A stretch of DNA of 64,000 nucleotides from Echinometra lucunter (lineage: Eukaryota > Echinodermata > Echinoidea > Camarodonta > Echinometridae). The DNA lies in the NCBI GenBank assembly GCA_029962745.1, contig JAPZVO010000023.1, forward strand, positions 372,001-436,000, written 5' to 3'. Below the pieces are notes generated by a model, which saw nothing but the letters and a program-made list of their open reading frames with translations, ran no database searches and was not told the DNA's origin. Both the position numbers and the translations under genes were made by a program. Below, piece by piece: positions 23,256 to 36,331 of the stretch (the stretch's first letter is position 1; every line of letters starts with the position of its first letter).

Positions 23256-25506
23256 CTATTTGAAGATACCAGATAAGAATTCCTTGATGTAATCCCCAGT
23301 CTGGATTGGTGAATCTTCCTGCAAGAAATGGGATCCTTCAACCTCAACTGTCTTATGATTTGGCCAGTCCTTGGTGATCTCCTTCCCCCATTCACTGAAG
23401 ATCCCAGGAGTTGCGAGGACGCAGAGCTTTGGCAGATCCGTCGTTTCCTTGAGCCATGCATGGTATGCTGTAACAATTGCGATGGTTTCTTCTGGCCCCT
23501 CACCTAAGATGGGGATCTGACGGGGAAATGTAAGAAGAGGTCGTCGGTCCTCCCCAGGGTTCTTGAACGGTTCACGGTAAGCATCCATCTCTTCCTGGCG
23601 AAGCTTCCGTTTGATGGCGAGCGGGAGAATCTTTTCCACGAAAAGATTCTGCTTCAGTATCATCTCCTCACCGGCCTCCGAGCGAAATCCCCGGAATATT
23701 TCCCTCATAGCCTCAGGGAGAAGGTCCCATGTCATTGGCTTCAAGATGCCTTCTGTGTGGACGAGACCTATAGGAAGAAGAAAATAAAAACTCTTATTGA
23801 CACATTGAGTGAAGATTATACACAGTAGCTTCATCATGATATTTGTACGCATGCGCAAGAGTGCAAAACATGGAGGATTAAACGCAGGCACTAAACTTAA
23901 CATCTCTGTGCTAAATGTCAGATTATTATGTTGTCCTAATAAAGAACCCACATACAAGAACATAACGACATACATGCAGTTTCGGCAATCCTAGAGCTGC
24001 CCGCACATGATGCCATCAGCGCCGCCGACCTGCGGAGCCGAGAGCATATTGCCAGAAAAACGCAAATGAGTGCAACCCCCCATTCATCGATCGACCCCAC
24101 CCACCCTTCCTCTAAAAAGGTACCCAAATCAACCTCCCTCCACCGAAACAGTGTAACTTCTGAGACGGAGCCTGCCCTTAATGCAAGAAAAGGAAGTTAA
24201 TTATTGTTTTGCATTCTTCCTTGCTTAGAGCCCCAGCCCCATAGTGACGCCTATCCCTAACAAATACAAGTTCTTTGATTTGCTCGGCAACCCTTTTATT
24301 CTCTACATCTTCCAAACAGTCATGTGTGATTCCAGGTATGCATCACCTCTTTGCAGCTCATATCAAACTGACTCTGTAACAAACATATATTACATCCCAT
24401 TACTGAGTGAGAACCAAACTGACTCATACCCAAATTATAATGTTACTATAGTATTGGAAGAGTTTTGGGCATTCTTCACAAAAGAAATCATTCTTTTTGC
24501 AAACCACAGTTCAGATGGCAATACATCAGCGATGTGAGGAAGGAAGGAGTTTTTATGGCTGAGAACACATTAAGGGCACCTTCCTGAATATCAGCAAATT
24601 AAAATTCTAGGGGATACAGTCCCCTTTCAATTCCCAATTGTTTTACTCTGACATTTTCCGCATTTTCTTAAATTTCTGGATATCTTAGTAGTCAACAATT
24701 TACAGAACACCCCCTGCATGATTCACAGTCCTCTGAATCATTTTTCTTCAAAAACTCCATTATTACAGAAATTCCATATCAGCATAATAAGTTCCGAAGA
24801 ATGTCATATCACACTATGTAAGTGGCGTTCCTCTCAGTGAAACCTTTGTCCATTAACAATATAGGAAGATTAATGTTTCTAGAAATTTGTCTAACAACTT
24901 CATACAATAACATAAGGGATGTGAGCTAGAGCAATGAAAATCGTACATAATTATAATAAAAGCTCATGAAAGTGCATTAGTCTTACCTTCAAGTCTATCC
25001 CTGTGCTCATTGCACCAGTGAAAGCCTATAGCTGTACCCCAGTCATGACACACTATGATAACCTATCAAATAGAAAATGAAAGAAAAACCGCTCATCACA
25101 CATTATTTTACTTTCTTATTCAAATACATGAAAATTTCCTGTCCTAAAAAATGTGATATTCGCCCACCTTTTCTGGTAAGTTGACAGAGTCAAACCAAGC
25201 CGACAGGTAGCGGTAGTGATCTACAACGCGATATGAATGGTTGGCCAGTTTGTTGGAACGTCCCATCCCGATCAGATCTGGAGCGAGACATCTAGCAATG
25301 GGTTCTACGCGTGGTATGACATTTCTCCACAGATAGGAAGAAGTTGGGTTGCCGTGTAGAAATACTACTGCGTGCTTACTGCTCTTGTTTTGGGGATCAA
25401 AGTCATAATATGACATCTTCTCACCCAAAACATCGACTTTCTTACACTTTCCCCACCATTCATCAGCTGTCACGAGAGGTATCGTGGACTGCTTTATTTG
25501 AGCCAT
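23256..25506 (-). CDS. Renilla-luciferase / haloalkane-dehalogenase-like alpha/beta hydrolase, 3 exons
   Basis: Exons are 25506-25168, 25062-24987 and 23767-23256. They join in phase (0, then 1) to give 308 aa; Renilla luciferase is 311 aa. Visible motifs are the oxyanion-loop [11 protein letters not shown] with Asn53, PDLIGMG, the nucleophile elbow VCHDWG with Asp120 and Trp121, HTEG with Glu144, and EGSHFLQED with His285. These catalytic positions carry the same residue numbers as in Renilla luciferase. The family contains hydrolytic dehalogenases and, in Renilla and the brittle star Amphiura, coelenterazine luciferases; light emission here is not shown. No signal peptide is visible, so it is likely cytosolic. 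An acceptor-like TTTTGCAG at about 25549 suggests a 5' UTR intron; the frame is open to it, but ATG 25506 fits family numbering. Confidence 0.93.
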
Positions 25507-25800
25507 AATTGAATGTTGTCCTAACTGTAGTGTCTGCCCAAAGATGGTCTGCAAAATTTCCGAAAAATGGAACGCCTTTATATTGCCTGGAATGAGTAAA
25601 CAGACTTGACCTTGTCTTTTTATTCACTAGAAAATATGTGATCAATTGTCCACTAGAAATGTTTGTTGTGTGGGTGTGACTGCAGTTGAATAGCAGCAAC
25701 GTTCAGATATTGCAAAACAAACAAAACATACAAAAAAGCCCGAAAAACGAAAAAAAAAACCCTGAGAACAAGATATGAGCTTTAGAATCTGTTGATAATG

Positions 25801-25821
25801 GGGGGGGGGGGGGGGGGGGGG
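25801..25821. repeat. Poly-G tract
   Basis: About 21 consecutive G lie upstream of the luciferase-like gene. It could form a quadruplex, or could reflect replication slippage. Confidence 0.9.
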
Positions 25822-25984
25822 ACGGAGGACTGAGAGTGGTCTACGGCGCCTATTTTCAATTCTTTACTTCAGATTGCCCAAATACTGTGGGAATAGTATT
25901 TAAACGTATGTTACTACAACATGAGGGTGAAGTAAAATAGTGGTAGCAGCACAACAGGATAAAGGGACAGTCAGGCACAATTTC

Positions 25985-26578
25985 TTAAAGGGTAAGTTCG
26001 CCCTAGAAGTTTCACTGTTTCAATAAAAGGAGATAAATTTGAACAGCATTTTAAAAGAGAAATGAGCAAAAATCGGTCAAAGAATAAGAAAATTACACTC
26101 ATTTACATTTTCTAGTAAACTACTCTTGGCTCTGCAAATTGGCAACACTGATGACATCATATTCGAGCAGGTCTCCATTCACTTTGTACATGAAATTTCA
26201 TTTTCTCAATTTTCTTGGAAGTTACAAATTTTCTAACCCCCATAATCAATGTATGTTCAGAAGAATTGCTTTTTACATAACATATTTTGACTGTGGGGTA
26301 AGAAAATGTGTAACTTCCAAGAAGAATGAGAAAATGTGAAATTTCATGTACAAACTGAATGGAGAGCTGCTCGCATATGATGTCATCAGTGTTGCCAAGA
26401 GTAGTTTACTAGAAAATGTAAATGAGCGTAATTTTCTTATTCTTTGATCGATTTTGCTCATTTCTTTTTTAAACTGCTGTTCAAATTTATCTCGTTTTAT
26501 TGAAACAGTGAAACTTCTAGGGTGGACTTACCACAGAAATAGAAGACGTTTTCTATTTCTGTGGGACTTACCCTTTAA
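25985..26578. mobile_element. 594-bp foldback MITE with TTAA target site (family 3)
   Basis: Ends read TTAAAGGGTAAGTTCGCCC and GGGACTTACCCTTTAA. Inverted arms of about 250 bp meet near 26260. TTAA at both ends is the target duplication of piggyBac-type transposons. Near the right end about 40 bp containing a small GAAATAGAA/TTCTATTTC inverted repeat interrupts the arm. Confidence 0.82.
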
Positions 26579-26839
26579 AACCGAATACAGGAAAATAGCC
26601 CACAGATGGCGCCACATAGAGCCCTCATTTTTCAGTGCGTGGTTGTATATCTATGAAACTACTGTTTTAAAGTTGAAATGTTACTTAGTCTTAATATCGT
26701 AGCCGTATTGTATTGATTACTGATATTGTATGATAGGCAAAGCTGAAAAATTAGTGTGCACCTTTGTCTAAAAGCACCAAATTTGGCAAATTGATGAAGA
26801 AACCCATTTTAATTAATATCTGATATGGAAGCACTTCTA

Positions 26840-26913
26840 ATGCTTCTAATTCTTTCCACTGTCTGCTACAATAATGTTTTGTCTTCGTTCAGTATCATCA
26901 TTATCATCATCAT

Positions 26914-26982
<69 letters not shown>

Positions 26983-28965
26983 CATCATCATCATCATCAT
27001 CATTATTATTTTATTTGGCATTTTGTACATGATATAAAAGCAAACTTACATATTCGATTAATTTTCTTCCTATCTCTCCACCTGTTCCCTAATTTTTCTT
27101 GCCCCTCCCCATTTCCCTGCTATTATAGGTCTCTATTTTTTCTCAGGATTCGGTAACATGCGTTTGTCCATGTGAAAAGTGTAGTATGCGATATTAAATT
27201 TTCAAACGAATGCCTTTACATGCAAACATACCTTGCTTTTATTTAAAACAACAAAGATAAGAACAAGCACAGCCTAGAAGGATATCTGTACCGACACCCG
27301 CTCCTGCTCATTACCCTTATGCAATTCGTTCAACAGATGAGCATTTTGTTACGTAGGGCTACAACTGCCTCAGCTAACAATGGGGTATTTGGCATGTTTC
27401 GAGCATTACCCCAAGGTCCGAACGTGGTTGTGAGCGATTTATCTACCTGGGAAATATATGATTTAATATTTTCTTGAAAATTGCGCTAATTACCCCATAT
27501 TTGTTTTGTGTTGTTTTTTGTTTTTTTATGTATTTATAAGAAAAATCATAGAGAATCACAATATTCTATATTATTTTGGAAAGTGCTTCCATATGTATCA
27601 TTCAAAACCGGCACCAAATTTTGGTGCTTTTAGACAAAAGTGCACAATTCTGCCCAAAAAGGGGGTTACGCTGACTCTGTACCAACCCAGTATATCTTGG
27701 CACCCTTTATCCTTTACTGTTTGTGATGACTTTTCAAAGACATCAGTTTTGCGCCATTCATGATGTGAAAAAGTGTGTTTCCACAGACGAGCATACACTT
27801 GTATCTCTGTCAAATTGAATATCTCTTTAAGGAAAAAATGAAATTTCTTTTCTGTACAATCCCGACGTAGCATGTACCTGAAGGTTGCCTCAATGGCATG
27901 CCAAATATAAATGGGCATTAGGTCAGTGTCTTTGCAAAGTGAAGCATAAAGGTAATCCAAATAGTCTTTCATTTCTTGAAGACATCGTATTCTACTAAAA
28001 AGTCAATGGTCATCTTCGCTCCAGAGCTCCTCTTCCAGAATCATGGCTGAATAGGTTCACAATGACTGTTATTATAGCCTTTCAGTAACACTATGCTGTT
28101 GCCTTAGTGAAGGGACTTTTATCAGTCAAGTTTGAGTGGAGAAGTGCCTTTATTATTTTCTTTTTACTCGTACAGTATTTTCAAAGTACAAAAAGCTGAA
28201 GTTGGACTGAAGTGAATCGGTGCTTGATGACAGTGCACTTATTGTATTTACCAAAATCCTTTTGCAATAGATGGGTAGAAACTATGAATAACCAGGCCTT
28301 GACGGAGCAATAATACTTGCATTTTAAGGGGATGATCTTTATTTCCCCCAAACTAATGAAAGTCCAATAGGCTATGTATGTAAATGATTTTCATGTCTCA
28401 TAAGCAATTATAACACAGGAAAAGAAAATATTGTATCGGGCACCACATTAAAAACAGTACATATCTTGAACATACCTTGAAGTATGGGGAGAATGATTTG
28501 GAATAAAAACTAACCGGTGGAGAAAGTGCGATCAACTTACACAGCTCTCACAACATCTTACATTTTGACATTTGGACTTAATCAAATTTTGTGTTTGAAT
28601 TTTCTTCCAATTTAATTTGAAGTTGAATTAAGAATTCAAAAAGGCAAGAATTAATATGAGAGTGTGTATATGAATCAACTTCTGAAATTAAGGGTATGTC
28701 ATGATTTTTTGATAAGAATTTGACGGTGATTGACACTCATGTCCCTTTGATGAGGACCTTATACATAAGAAAAAATCCCAATTTTACCATTCCCAAATTC
28801 ATCAGATGAATACTGGTATGATTTAGCTTGTATTAAGTCGTAAGCAAATAGCATTTTGCCAACCATTTGGTCAATCAGTCCTACTCTTAGTCACATTTCA
28901 TACTTAATTGAGGTAGAGTGTTTTGAAAAGTTGAATTGTAGTTTTAAGGCACTTCTATTCACGTC
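26840..28965 (+). mobile_element. Repeat X, copy 1
   Basis: A roughly 2-kb dispersed repeat begins with an (ATT)n/(ATC)n tract at about 26900-27012. From about 27005 it is near-identical to copy 3 (offset 5045), and an inverted, more diverged copy lies at 29408-30995. Open frames at 27506-27763 (plus) and 27598-27972 (minus) recur in copy 3 only because the DNA is duplicated; neither resembles a known protein. Class unknown. Confidence 0.75.
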
Positions 28966-29039
28966 GGGTTAAGTATTGGTAATGGAGCATCACATTAAAA
29001 CAGAATGATTTGGAATAAAACGAACCGATGGAGAAAGTG

Positions 29040-29420
29040 CGATGAAGCTAGCTGTCGGCAGTCGGAAATGTTGTATCGGGCATCACATTAAAAACAGAAT
29101 GATTTGGAATAAAACGAATCGATGGAGAAGGTGCGATGCAGTCAGCTAGCTGCCGGCAGAGGCGTCGATCCATTTTTTGGAATGGGGGGGGGGGGGGGCA
29201 AGACGACCAAGCGGAGATGAACCCATGGCTACTATTTGTACACACACACACCCTCACATACATACAAACATACATATACTGAAACAAATGAAAATGGGAG
29301 AATAATAATTGTGTAGCTCCCTCAATGTTCCCTAGAGCTGTCATCCATTTTGAATCAAGGACAGCTGTCGGCAGTCAGCTAGCTGTCGGCAGTCAGCTAG
29401 CTGTCGGCAGTCAGCGAAGC
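29040..29420. repeat. GCTGTCGGCAGTCAGCTA repeats
   Basis: The 18-bp motif occurs as three tandem units at about 29363-29415, with degenerate copies near 29050 and 29143. The phrase GGGCATCACATTAAAAACAG, AATGATTTGGAATAAAAC is also repeated here. The block lies at the junction between opposed copies 1 and 2 of repeat X. Confidence 0.75.
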
Positions 29421-30995
29421 TGACGCAGGTTGCGTTGCGCACCTCACTCTGCCCATTTTTTCTCATACTACTTCACTTTTTCCATTTTTTGTCTACTGCT
29501 TCATCCCTATTTTTTCACTACAGCCCCAGCCATAGAGATTTGTTTTTGTACTACCTCCAAATAAACTCACTATTACATGGTCATGAACGAAGGTTCTCTT
29601 CTATAGAGCCTATAGACATCTAGGACAAAAGTATGAATACGAAGCCCCACTAACGAACCATTGTTAACCCGACGTGAATAGAAGTGCCTACGGCTTTTTA
29701 AAGCTACAATTGAACTTTTCAAAACGCTCTACCTCAATTAAGTATGAAATGTGACTAAGGACTGATTGACCAAATGGTTGGCAAAATGCTATTTGCTTAC
29801 GACTTAATACAAGCTAAATCATACCAGTATTCATCTGATGAATTTGGGAATGGTAAAATGTAACCTCATTGGGATTTTTTTCTTATGTATAAGGTCTTCA
29901 TCAAAGGGACATGAGTGTCAATCACCGTCAAATTCTTATCAAAAATCATGACATACCCTTAATTTCAGGAGTTGATTCATATACAAACTCTTATATTTTA
30001 TTCTTGCCTTTTTGTATTCAACTTCAAACTAAATTCGAAGAAAAGTCATACACAAAAAATTATATTCAAATGTTTGATTGTATGACAATTAGGTCTCAAT
30101 CTTCATCTCACTTTCTCCACCGGTTCATTTTATTCCAAATCATTCTGTTTTCAATGTGATGCCCGATACAACAATTCCTTTTCCTCCATTATCAATACTT
30201 GTACAGTGAAAATCACTTACATGCATAGTATATTAGACTTTCATTTAATTTGGGGGAAAGAAGGATCATCCCCTTAAAATGCAAGTATTATTGCCCCGTC
30301 AAGGTCTGGTTACTCAGAGCCTCGATCTACACATCGGTTTCAAAAGGAATTTGGCAAATACAAAGAGTGCACTGTCATTAAGCTCTGATTCACTTCAGTC
30401 CAAGTTTAGCTGTTGGTACTTTGAAAATTCTGTACGAGTAAAAAAAAAAAATAAATAAAGGCTTTTTCCATTCAAACTTGGCTGATCAAAACCCTTTCAC
30501 TCAGGCGACAACATTACTGAAAGCCTACATTGTGAGCCTGTAAAGTAATGATTCTGGAAGAGGAGCTCTGGAGCGAAGAAGGCCATTGACTTTTTAATAG
30601 AATGATGTCTTCAAGACATGAAAGGCTAGTTGGAATGCCATTATGCTTCACTTTGAAAAGACACCTTTAAATGCCTATTTATCTTTGGTGTGTCATTGAA
30701 CCTTCTAGGCTGTGATCGTTGTTAATTTTTGTTGTTAATAAAAGCGAGGTATGTTTGCACGTAAAGGTGTTCGTTAGAAGAACTTGGTATCACATATTAC
30801 ACTTTTCATAAATTATGGACAAAAACATGTTCCCGATTCCTGAGGAAAAAAAAAATTGAGACAATAATAGGGAAATGGGGAGGGGCAAGGAAAATATAGA
30901 GAACGGGTGGAGAGATAGGAAGAGAACGAATACTAAACGAAGAAAAAACATTATTGTAGCAGACGGAGGAAAGAAAATTTAATGAAGAATAAGAA
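29408..30995 (-). mobile_element. Repeat X, copy 2 (inverted, internally deleted)
   Basis: Read on the minus strand it follows copies 1 and 3, but lacks about 630 bp matching 27285-27915. It ends with CTGCGTCAGCTTCGC at its right terminus. Divergence from copies 1 and 3 is clearly greater than theirs from each other. Confidence 0.72.
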
Positions 30996-31221
30996 GAATA
31001 TTGCATTGTAATAGGGAACTTGATATGCCTAATAGTTACGTTGAACGAATCTGGATAAGTGGCACTCTTCTAATATGTTAAGAAAAGAAGGGAATTAGGA
31101 TGACACAAAATGATGTAAAGTATAAGTGTACTTTTATGCATATAAAGTATTTTGCACCACCTGAGAAATAGTTGGGTTTTTTTGAGCTTATCAACCTTTA
31201 GCCAAGCAACATCTTATAAAT

Positions 31222-31630
31222 AGAGGCATTGTGGCTCAGTGGATAAGTCCCCGAACTGTGAGCCACAAGATCCGGGGTTCGAATCCCATCATGACACTAA
31301 TGTCCCTTGGCAAGACATTAATCTACATTTGCCACTCTCCACCCGGGTGTAAATGGGTACCCGCAGGAAGGAATTCCTTGAAAGCTGTGAGCACTGAAAT
31401 TGGTAGCCTAGTTGAGCTGGGTAATTTTGGGAGCGCCTTAAGCACCTTGTTTGGTGGATATGTATATAAATATCCATTGTTGTTATTGTTGTTATTATTT
31501 TTATTATTATTAATTATTATTTTTATTGTTATGATTATTATTATGATTATTATTATCATTGTTGTTATTATCATTATAATTATTGATATGGTTATGATTA
31601 ATATTATCATTATCATTATCATTATCACTA
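31222..31630 (+). mobile_element. tRNA-derived SINE with long (ATT)n tail
   Basis: The head GTGGCTCAGTGGATAAGTCC and B box GGTTCGAATCCC are followed by the same body as the 8434 copy and end TTAAGCACC. The tail is an impure ATT/ATC repeat of about 150 bp. Confidence 0.87.
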
Positions 31631-32029
31631 AAATATACATGTCTCTAGTAAAAATGGTTCATACAGCAGCTGTTAATATGGTTAAGAGAGAAGGAAAGCG
31701 CCATTAGTGACAATTTTCAATCGAAATTTTGATGAAATAAAGCTGGCATCCCTGTAAAAGAGATTATTACGTAAAACTCATCATTTTACCGAAAACCTCG
31801 CTAAATATGAGAAAAGAGGCACCATTGATGATGACAGGATCAGGAGTGGTTACCGGTACAAAAGGACTATACGCATCACTCATAAATAGAATGTCTTTGT
31901 TGTTGTCCGATTATGCCCCACTCCTGACTGATACCTGCGATACTCCAACTCGCATTTCTTCCCCTCCCCCCCCCCCCATAACTGAGGCAGATACCCCTTC
32001 TGTGGAATTTGAATACCAAACGGGCATTA

Positions 32030-34310
32030 TTATTATCATCATCATCATTATTATTTTATTTGGCATTTTGTACATGGTATAAAAGCAAACTTACATATTC
32101 GATTAATTTTCTTCCTATCTCTCCACCTGTTTCCTAATTTTTCTTGCCCCTCCCCATTTCCCTGCTATTATAGGTCTCTATTTTTTCTCAGGATTCGGTA
32201 ACATGCGTTTGTCCATGTGAAAAGTGTAGTATGTGATATTAAATTTTCAAACGAATGCCTTTACATGCAAACATACCTTGCTTTTATTTAAAACAACAAA
32301 GATAAGAACAAGCACAGCCTAGAAGGATTTCTGTACCGACACCCGCTCCTGCTCATTACCCTTATGCAATTCGTCCAACAGATGAGCATTTTGTTACGTA
32401 GGGCTACAACGGCCTCAGCTAACAATGGGGTATTTGGCATGTTTCGAGCATTATCCCAAGGTCCGAACGTGGTTGTGAGCGATTTATCTACCTGGGAAAT
32501 ATATAATTTAATATTTTCTTGAAAATTGCGGTAATTACCCCATATTTGTTTTGTGTTGTTTTTTGTTTTTTTATGTATTTATAAGAAAAATCATAGAGAA
32601 TCACAATATTTTATATTATTTTGGAAAGTGCTTCCATATGTATCATTCAAAACCGGCACCAAATTTTGGTGCTTTTAGACAAAAGTGCACAATTCTGCCC
32701 AAAAAGGGGGTTACGCTGACTCTGTACCAACCCAGTATATCTTGGCACCCTTTATCCTTTACTGTTTGTGATGACTTTTCAAAGACATCAGTTTTGCGCC
32801 ATTCATGATGTGAAAAAGTGTGTTTCCACAGACGAGCATACACTTGTATCTCTGTCAAATTGAATATCTCTGTAAGGAAAAAATGAAATTTCTTTTCTGT
32901 ACAATCCCGACGTAGCATGTACCTGAAGGTTGCCTCAATGGCATACCAAATATAAATGGGCATTAGGTCAGTGTCTTTGCAAAGTGAAGCATAAAGGTAA
33001 TCCAAATAGTCTTTCATTTCTTGAAGACATCCTATTCTACTAAAAAGTCAATGGTCATCTTCGCTCCAGAGCTCCTCTTCCAGAATCATGGCTGAATAGG
33101 TTCACAATGTTATTATAGCCTTTCAGTAACACTATGCTGTTGCCTTCATGAAGGGACTTTTATCAGTCAAGTTTGAGTGGAGAAGTGCCTTTATTATTTT
33201 CTTTTTACTCGTACAGTATTTTCAAAGTACAAAAAGCTGAAGTTGGACTGAAGTGAATCGGTGCTTGATGACAGTGCACTTATTGTATTTACCAAAATCC
33301 TTTTGAAACAGATGGGTAGAAACTATGAACAACCAGACCTTGACGGAGCAATAATACTTGCATTTTAAGGGGATGATCTTTATTTCCCCCAAACTAATGA
33401 AAGTCCAATATGCTATGTATGTAAATGATTTTCATGTATCATAAGCATTTCTAACACAGGAAAAGAAAATGTTGTATCGGGCACCACATTAAAAACAGTA
33501 CATACCTTGAACATACCTTGAAGTATGGGGAGAATGATTTGGAATAAAAACTAACCGGTGGAGAAAGTGCGATCAACCTTCACAGCTCTCACAACATCGT
33601 ACAATTTAACATTTGGACTTAATTTAATTTTGTGTTTGAATTTTCTTCCAATTTAATTTGAAGTTGAATTAAGAATTCAAAAAGGCAAGAATTAATATGA
33701 GAGTGTGTATAAGAATCAACTTCTGAAATTAAGGGTATGTCATGATTTTTTGATAAGAATTTGACGGTGATTGACACTCATGTCCCTTTGATGAGGACCT
33801 TATACATAAGAAAAAAATCCCAATGAGGTTACATTTGACCATTCCCAAATTCATCAGATGAATACTGGTATGATTTAGCTTGTATTAGGTCGTATAAGCA
33901 AATAACATTTCTGCCAACTATTTGGTCATCAGTCCTACTCTTAGTCATAATTCATAATTAATTGAGGTAGAGTGTTTTGAAAAGTTGAAGTGTAGCTTTA
34001 AAAAGGCGTAGGCACTTCTATTCACCTCGGGTAAACAGTGGTTCGTTAGAGGGGCTCCGTATTTATACTTTTGTCCTAGATGTCTATAGGCTCTATGGTA
34101 GAGGTCCTTCATTCATGGCCATGCAAAAGTGAGTGGATTCGGAGGGAATACAAGAATAAATCTCTATAGCTGGGGCTGTAGTGAAAAACAGGGAAAGAAG
34201 CAGGAGCAAAAAAACTACAGAGGGAAATAAAAATGGAAAAGGTGATGAAGTATGAAAAAAAATTGGGCAGAGTGAGGTGCGCAACGCAACCTGCGTCACC
34301 TATAGCTGAC
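32030..34310 (+). mobile_element. Repeat X, copy 3
   Basis: From about 32046 it is near-identical to copy 1, with sparse substitutions and a 4-bp indel near 33107. It extends further right through GGGCAGAGTGAGGTGCG, CAACGCAACCTGCGTC. The left edge coincides with the ATT/ATC microsatellite. Confidence 0.77.
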
Positions 34311-34778
34311 TGTCGATTAGAAGGCGCAATTCTTGCGCAACCTAAGTTTCATACCCTTTACAAAAGTTAGCAGTGCTCACCCAAACATGAATTATTTTCT
34401 GCCCTTTTGGTCTCCTGTGAAAGTTGAGTCCATAAGCTATCCGTACATATAAACATTTCCCGCCAGAATCATATATTTTTCATTTGGCAGCCATTTCAAA
34501 AGTGGAAAATATTTTTGGGACGCACGGTATAATATCTATGCGTATAGGTTTGCCCGTTTGATATTCTCAGATATTAAACGTGTTAAATATTAAATATCAT
34601 TCGAATTCAAAGATTCGAGGGTATGACTTTCTGTTTAAGTCATGGAAAGGAACATTTCGATTTTCTGCGGGTACCGCAGGTATAATGAATCAGGAGTAGG
34701 ACACAGTCATGCCATCATGGCCATAGTGAGACATGCTATTTTGTAAAGCTATGGCATATAGTGATGCCTATATGCCGT

Positions 34779-35047
34779 CACTATGAACATGGCTGACAAA
34801 GAAAGCGAACAAAATAAACAACCTCTCATTCTACCCTTCAAAATGGTTCTGGTAGTCAAAAGAACATCCCTTCACAGCTATTATGTTTAATCCTGTAGTT
34901 CCAGGTGAATATGCATGTGACACCTGTTCCACATATTTTAGACAGTAGCAGTGAAGGGATGTTCTTTTGACTACCAGAACCATTGTGAAGGGTAGAATGA
35001 GGGGTTGTTTATTTTGTCTGCTTTCTTTGTCCATCATGTTCATAGTG
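34779..35047. mobile_element. CACTA-type MITE, copy 1
   Basis: Termini CACTATGAACATG and CATGTTCATAGTG are the ends of inverted repeats of about 100 bp that include TGGTTCTGGTAGTCAAAAGA. Flanking triplets are CGT on both sides. CACTA ends and a 3-bp target duplication define the CACTA (EnSpm/CMC) superfamily. There is no transposase, so it is non-autonomous. Confidence 0.85.
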
Positions 35048-35559
35048 CGTTTGTCCCTTTGTACCCGGCAACCAATCCTGTCATGATTAGTGGTGCCTCT
35101 TTTTCATAATTACCGACATGACACTCGGTATGATGATGATTTCAACGTAATATTCTCTTTAACATTCAAATCAGACTTCCTGCTCTAAACTAGAGAGCTG
35201 CTGCATAGCGCCATTTAACCCACTATTTCATTGGTATGATGTTGCTTTGCTAAGTTTTGATATGTTTCGATATAAATTATTTCTCAGATTGTATAAAAGT
35301 GGACTTTTACTTGACATGGTTTTTCTTTTATCCTAATCGTCTTCTTTTCTTTACACCTTCTACAGCTCATCTAGATCCTCAGCAATTATTAGACCTATTC
35401 ATATTTCCATGCTTCCAGATATTCTTTTTATTCCTCATTGATTTTTTCTTCTAATGTTTTCCATTGTTTTCTACAATGATATTTTTCTTCCTATAGTATT
35501 GTTTTTTACCTTTATTTTCCTTACTCCTCTCACGGTTATAATCGGTAGTAATTATGTGA

Positions 35560-35990
35560 CAGCAAAATCCCTTTTATGCAAATATAACTTGCTAAAAACA
35601 CCAACTTTAACAAGAATCATACTTTAAAATCATTAATTTCAGCCAAGAAGGATTTTTGTAGCGACTGCGCCACTACTTCTCATTATAACCTTGTGCAATT
35701 CGCTCAACAGATGCGCCTTTTGTTGAATTGGGTTGCAACAGCCAACTCACAGTGGGGTACTTGGAGCGTTACCACAGGGTCCGAATGCGGTGGTGATCGA
35801 GCGAGTTATCTATAGCTGGGGAATCTAAAATCTTTGACAGTGTTTCCATATCTGAAATTGTTCTAAGTGTATCATTTAACAACTGTACCAATTTTGGTGC
35901 TTTTATACAAAAGTGCACAATTCTGCCCAAATTGGAGCTATGCTGCTCTACTATAAAGGATTTTTCTTTTGTTTATCAGAATTGATCTAG
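35560..35990 (+). mobile_element. Repeat X, copy 4 (old fragment)
   Basis: Segments such as AAGTGCACAATTCTGCCCAA and the CAACAGATGMGC region match 27230-27700 at lower identity. The order of blocks is preserved. Confidence 0.6.
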
Positions 35991-36222
35991 GGCAATAGTA
36001 TTATCATAATTATATACCATGTATTTCAAAAATGTAAGATTCTAGTACGGTGCAGAACTGGAATTGCATTTTAAAGTGCTCTTAATACATTTAAGTACGT
36101 AATAGAAATGTAGTCTCTAGGTAGATATCGCGTTAATCATAAATGAATATCTACATCATACTCATAAGTTTTATGTAGTGTGCTATCTAAATGAACAATA
36201 TCGTCATTATAATTATCATTCA

Positions 36223-36246
36223 ATCTTCTTCTTCTTCTTCTTCTTC

Positions 36247-36278
<32 letters not shown>

Positions 36279-36331
36279 CTTCCTCCTCCTCCTCCTCCTC
36301 CTCCTCCTCCTTCTTCTTCTTCTTCTTCTTT
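36223..36331. repeat. (CTT)n / (CTC)n microsatellite
   Basis: CTT repeats change to CTC and back to CTT over about 109 bp. It is a pure polypyrimidine tract able to form triplex DNA. The surrounding 35990-37807 holds no recognised gene. Confidence 0.92.

Noticed and set aside
27598..27972. 124-codon minus-strand frame repeated at 32643-33017 with two differences
   Set aside because: The conservation is explained by the recent duplication of the whole 1.9-kb repeat. Copy 2 lacks the region and no known domain is visible.
31323..31707. Hydrophobic Ile-rich frames around the ATT tract (also 26825-27037)
   Set aside because: They are translations of ATT/ATC microsatellites.
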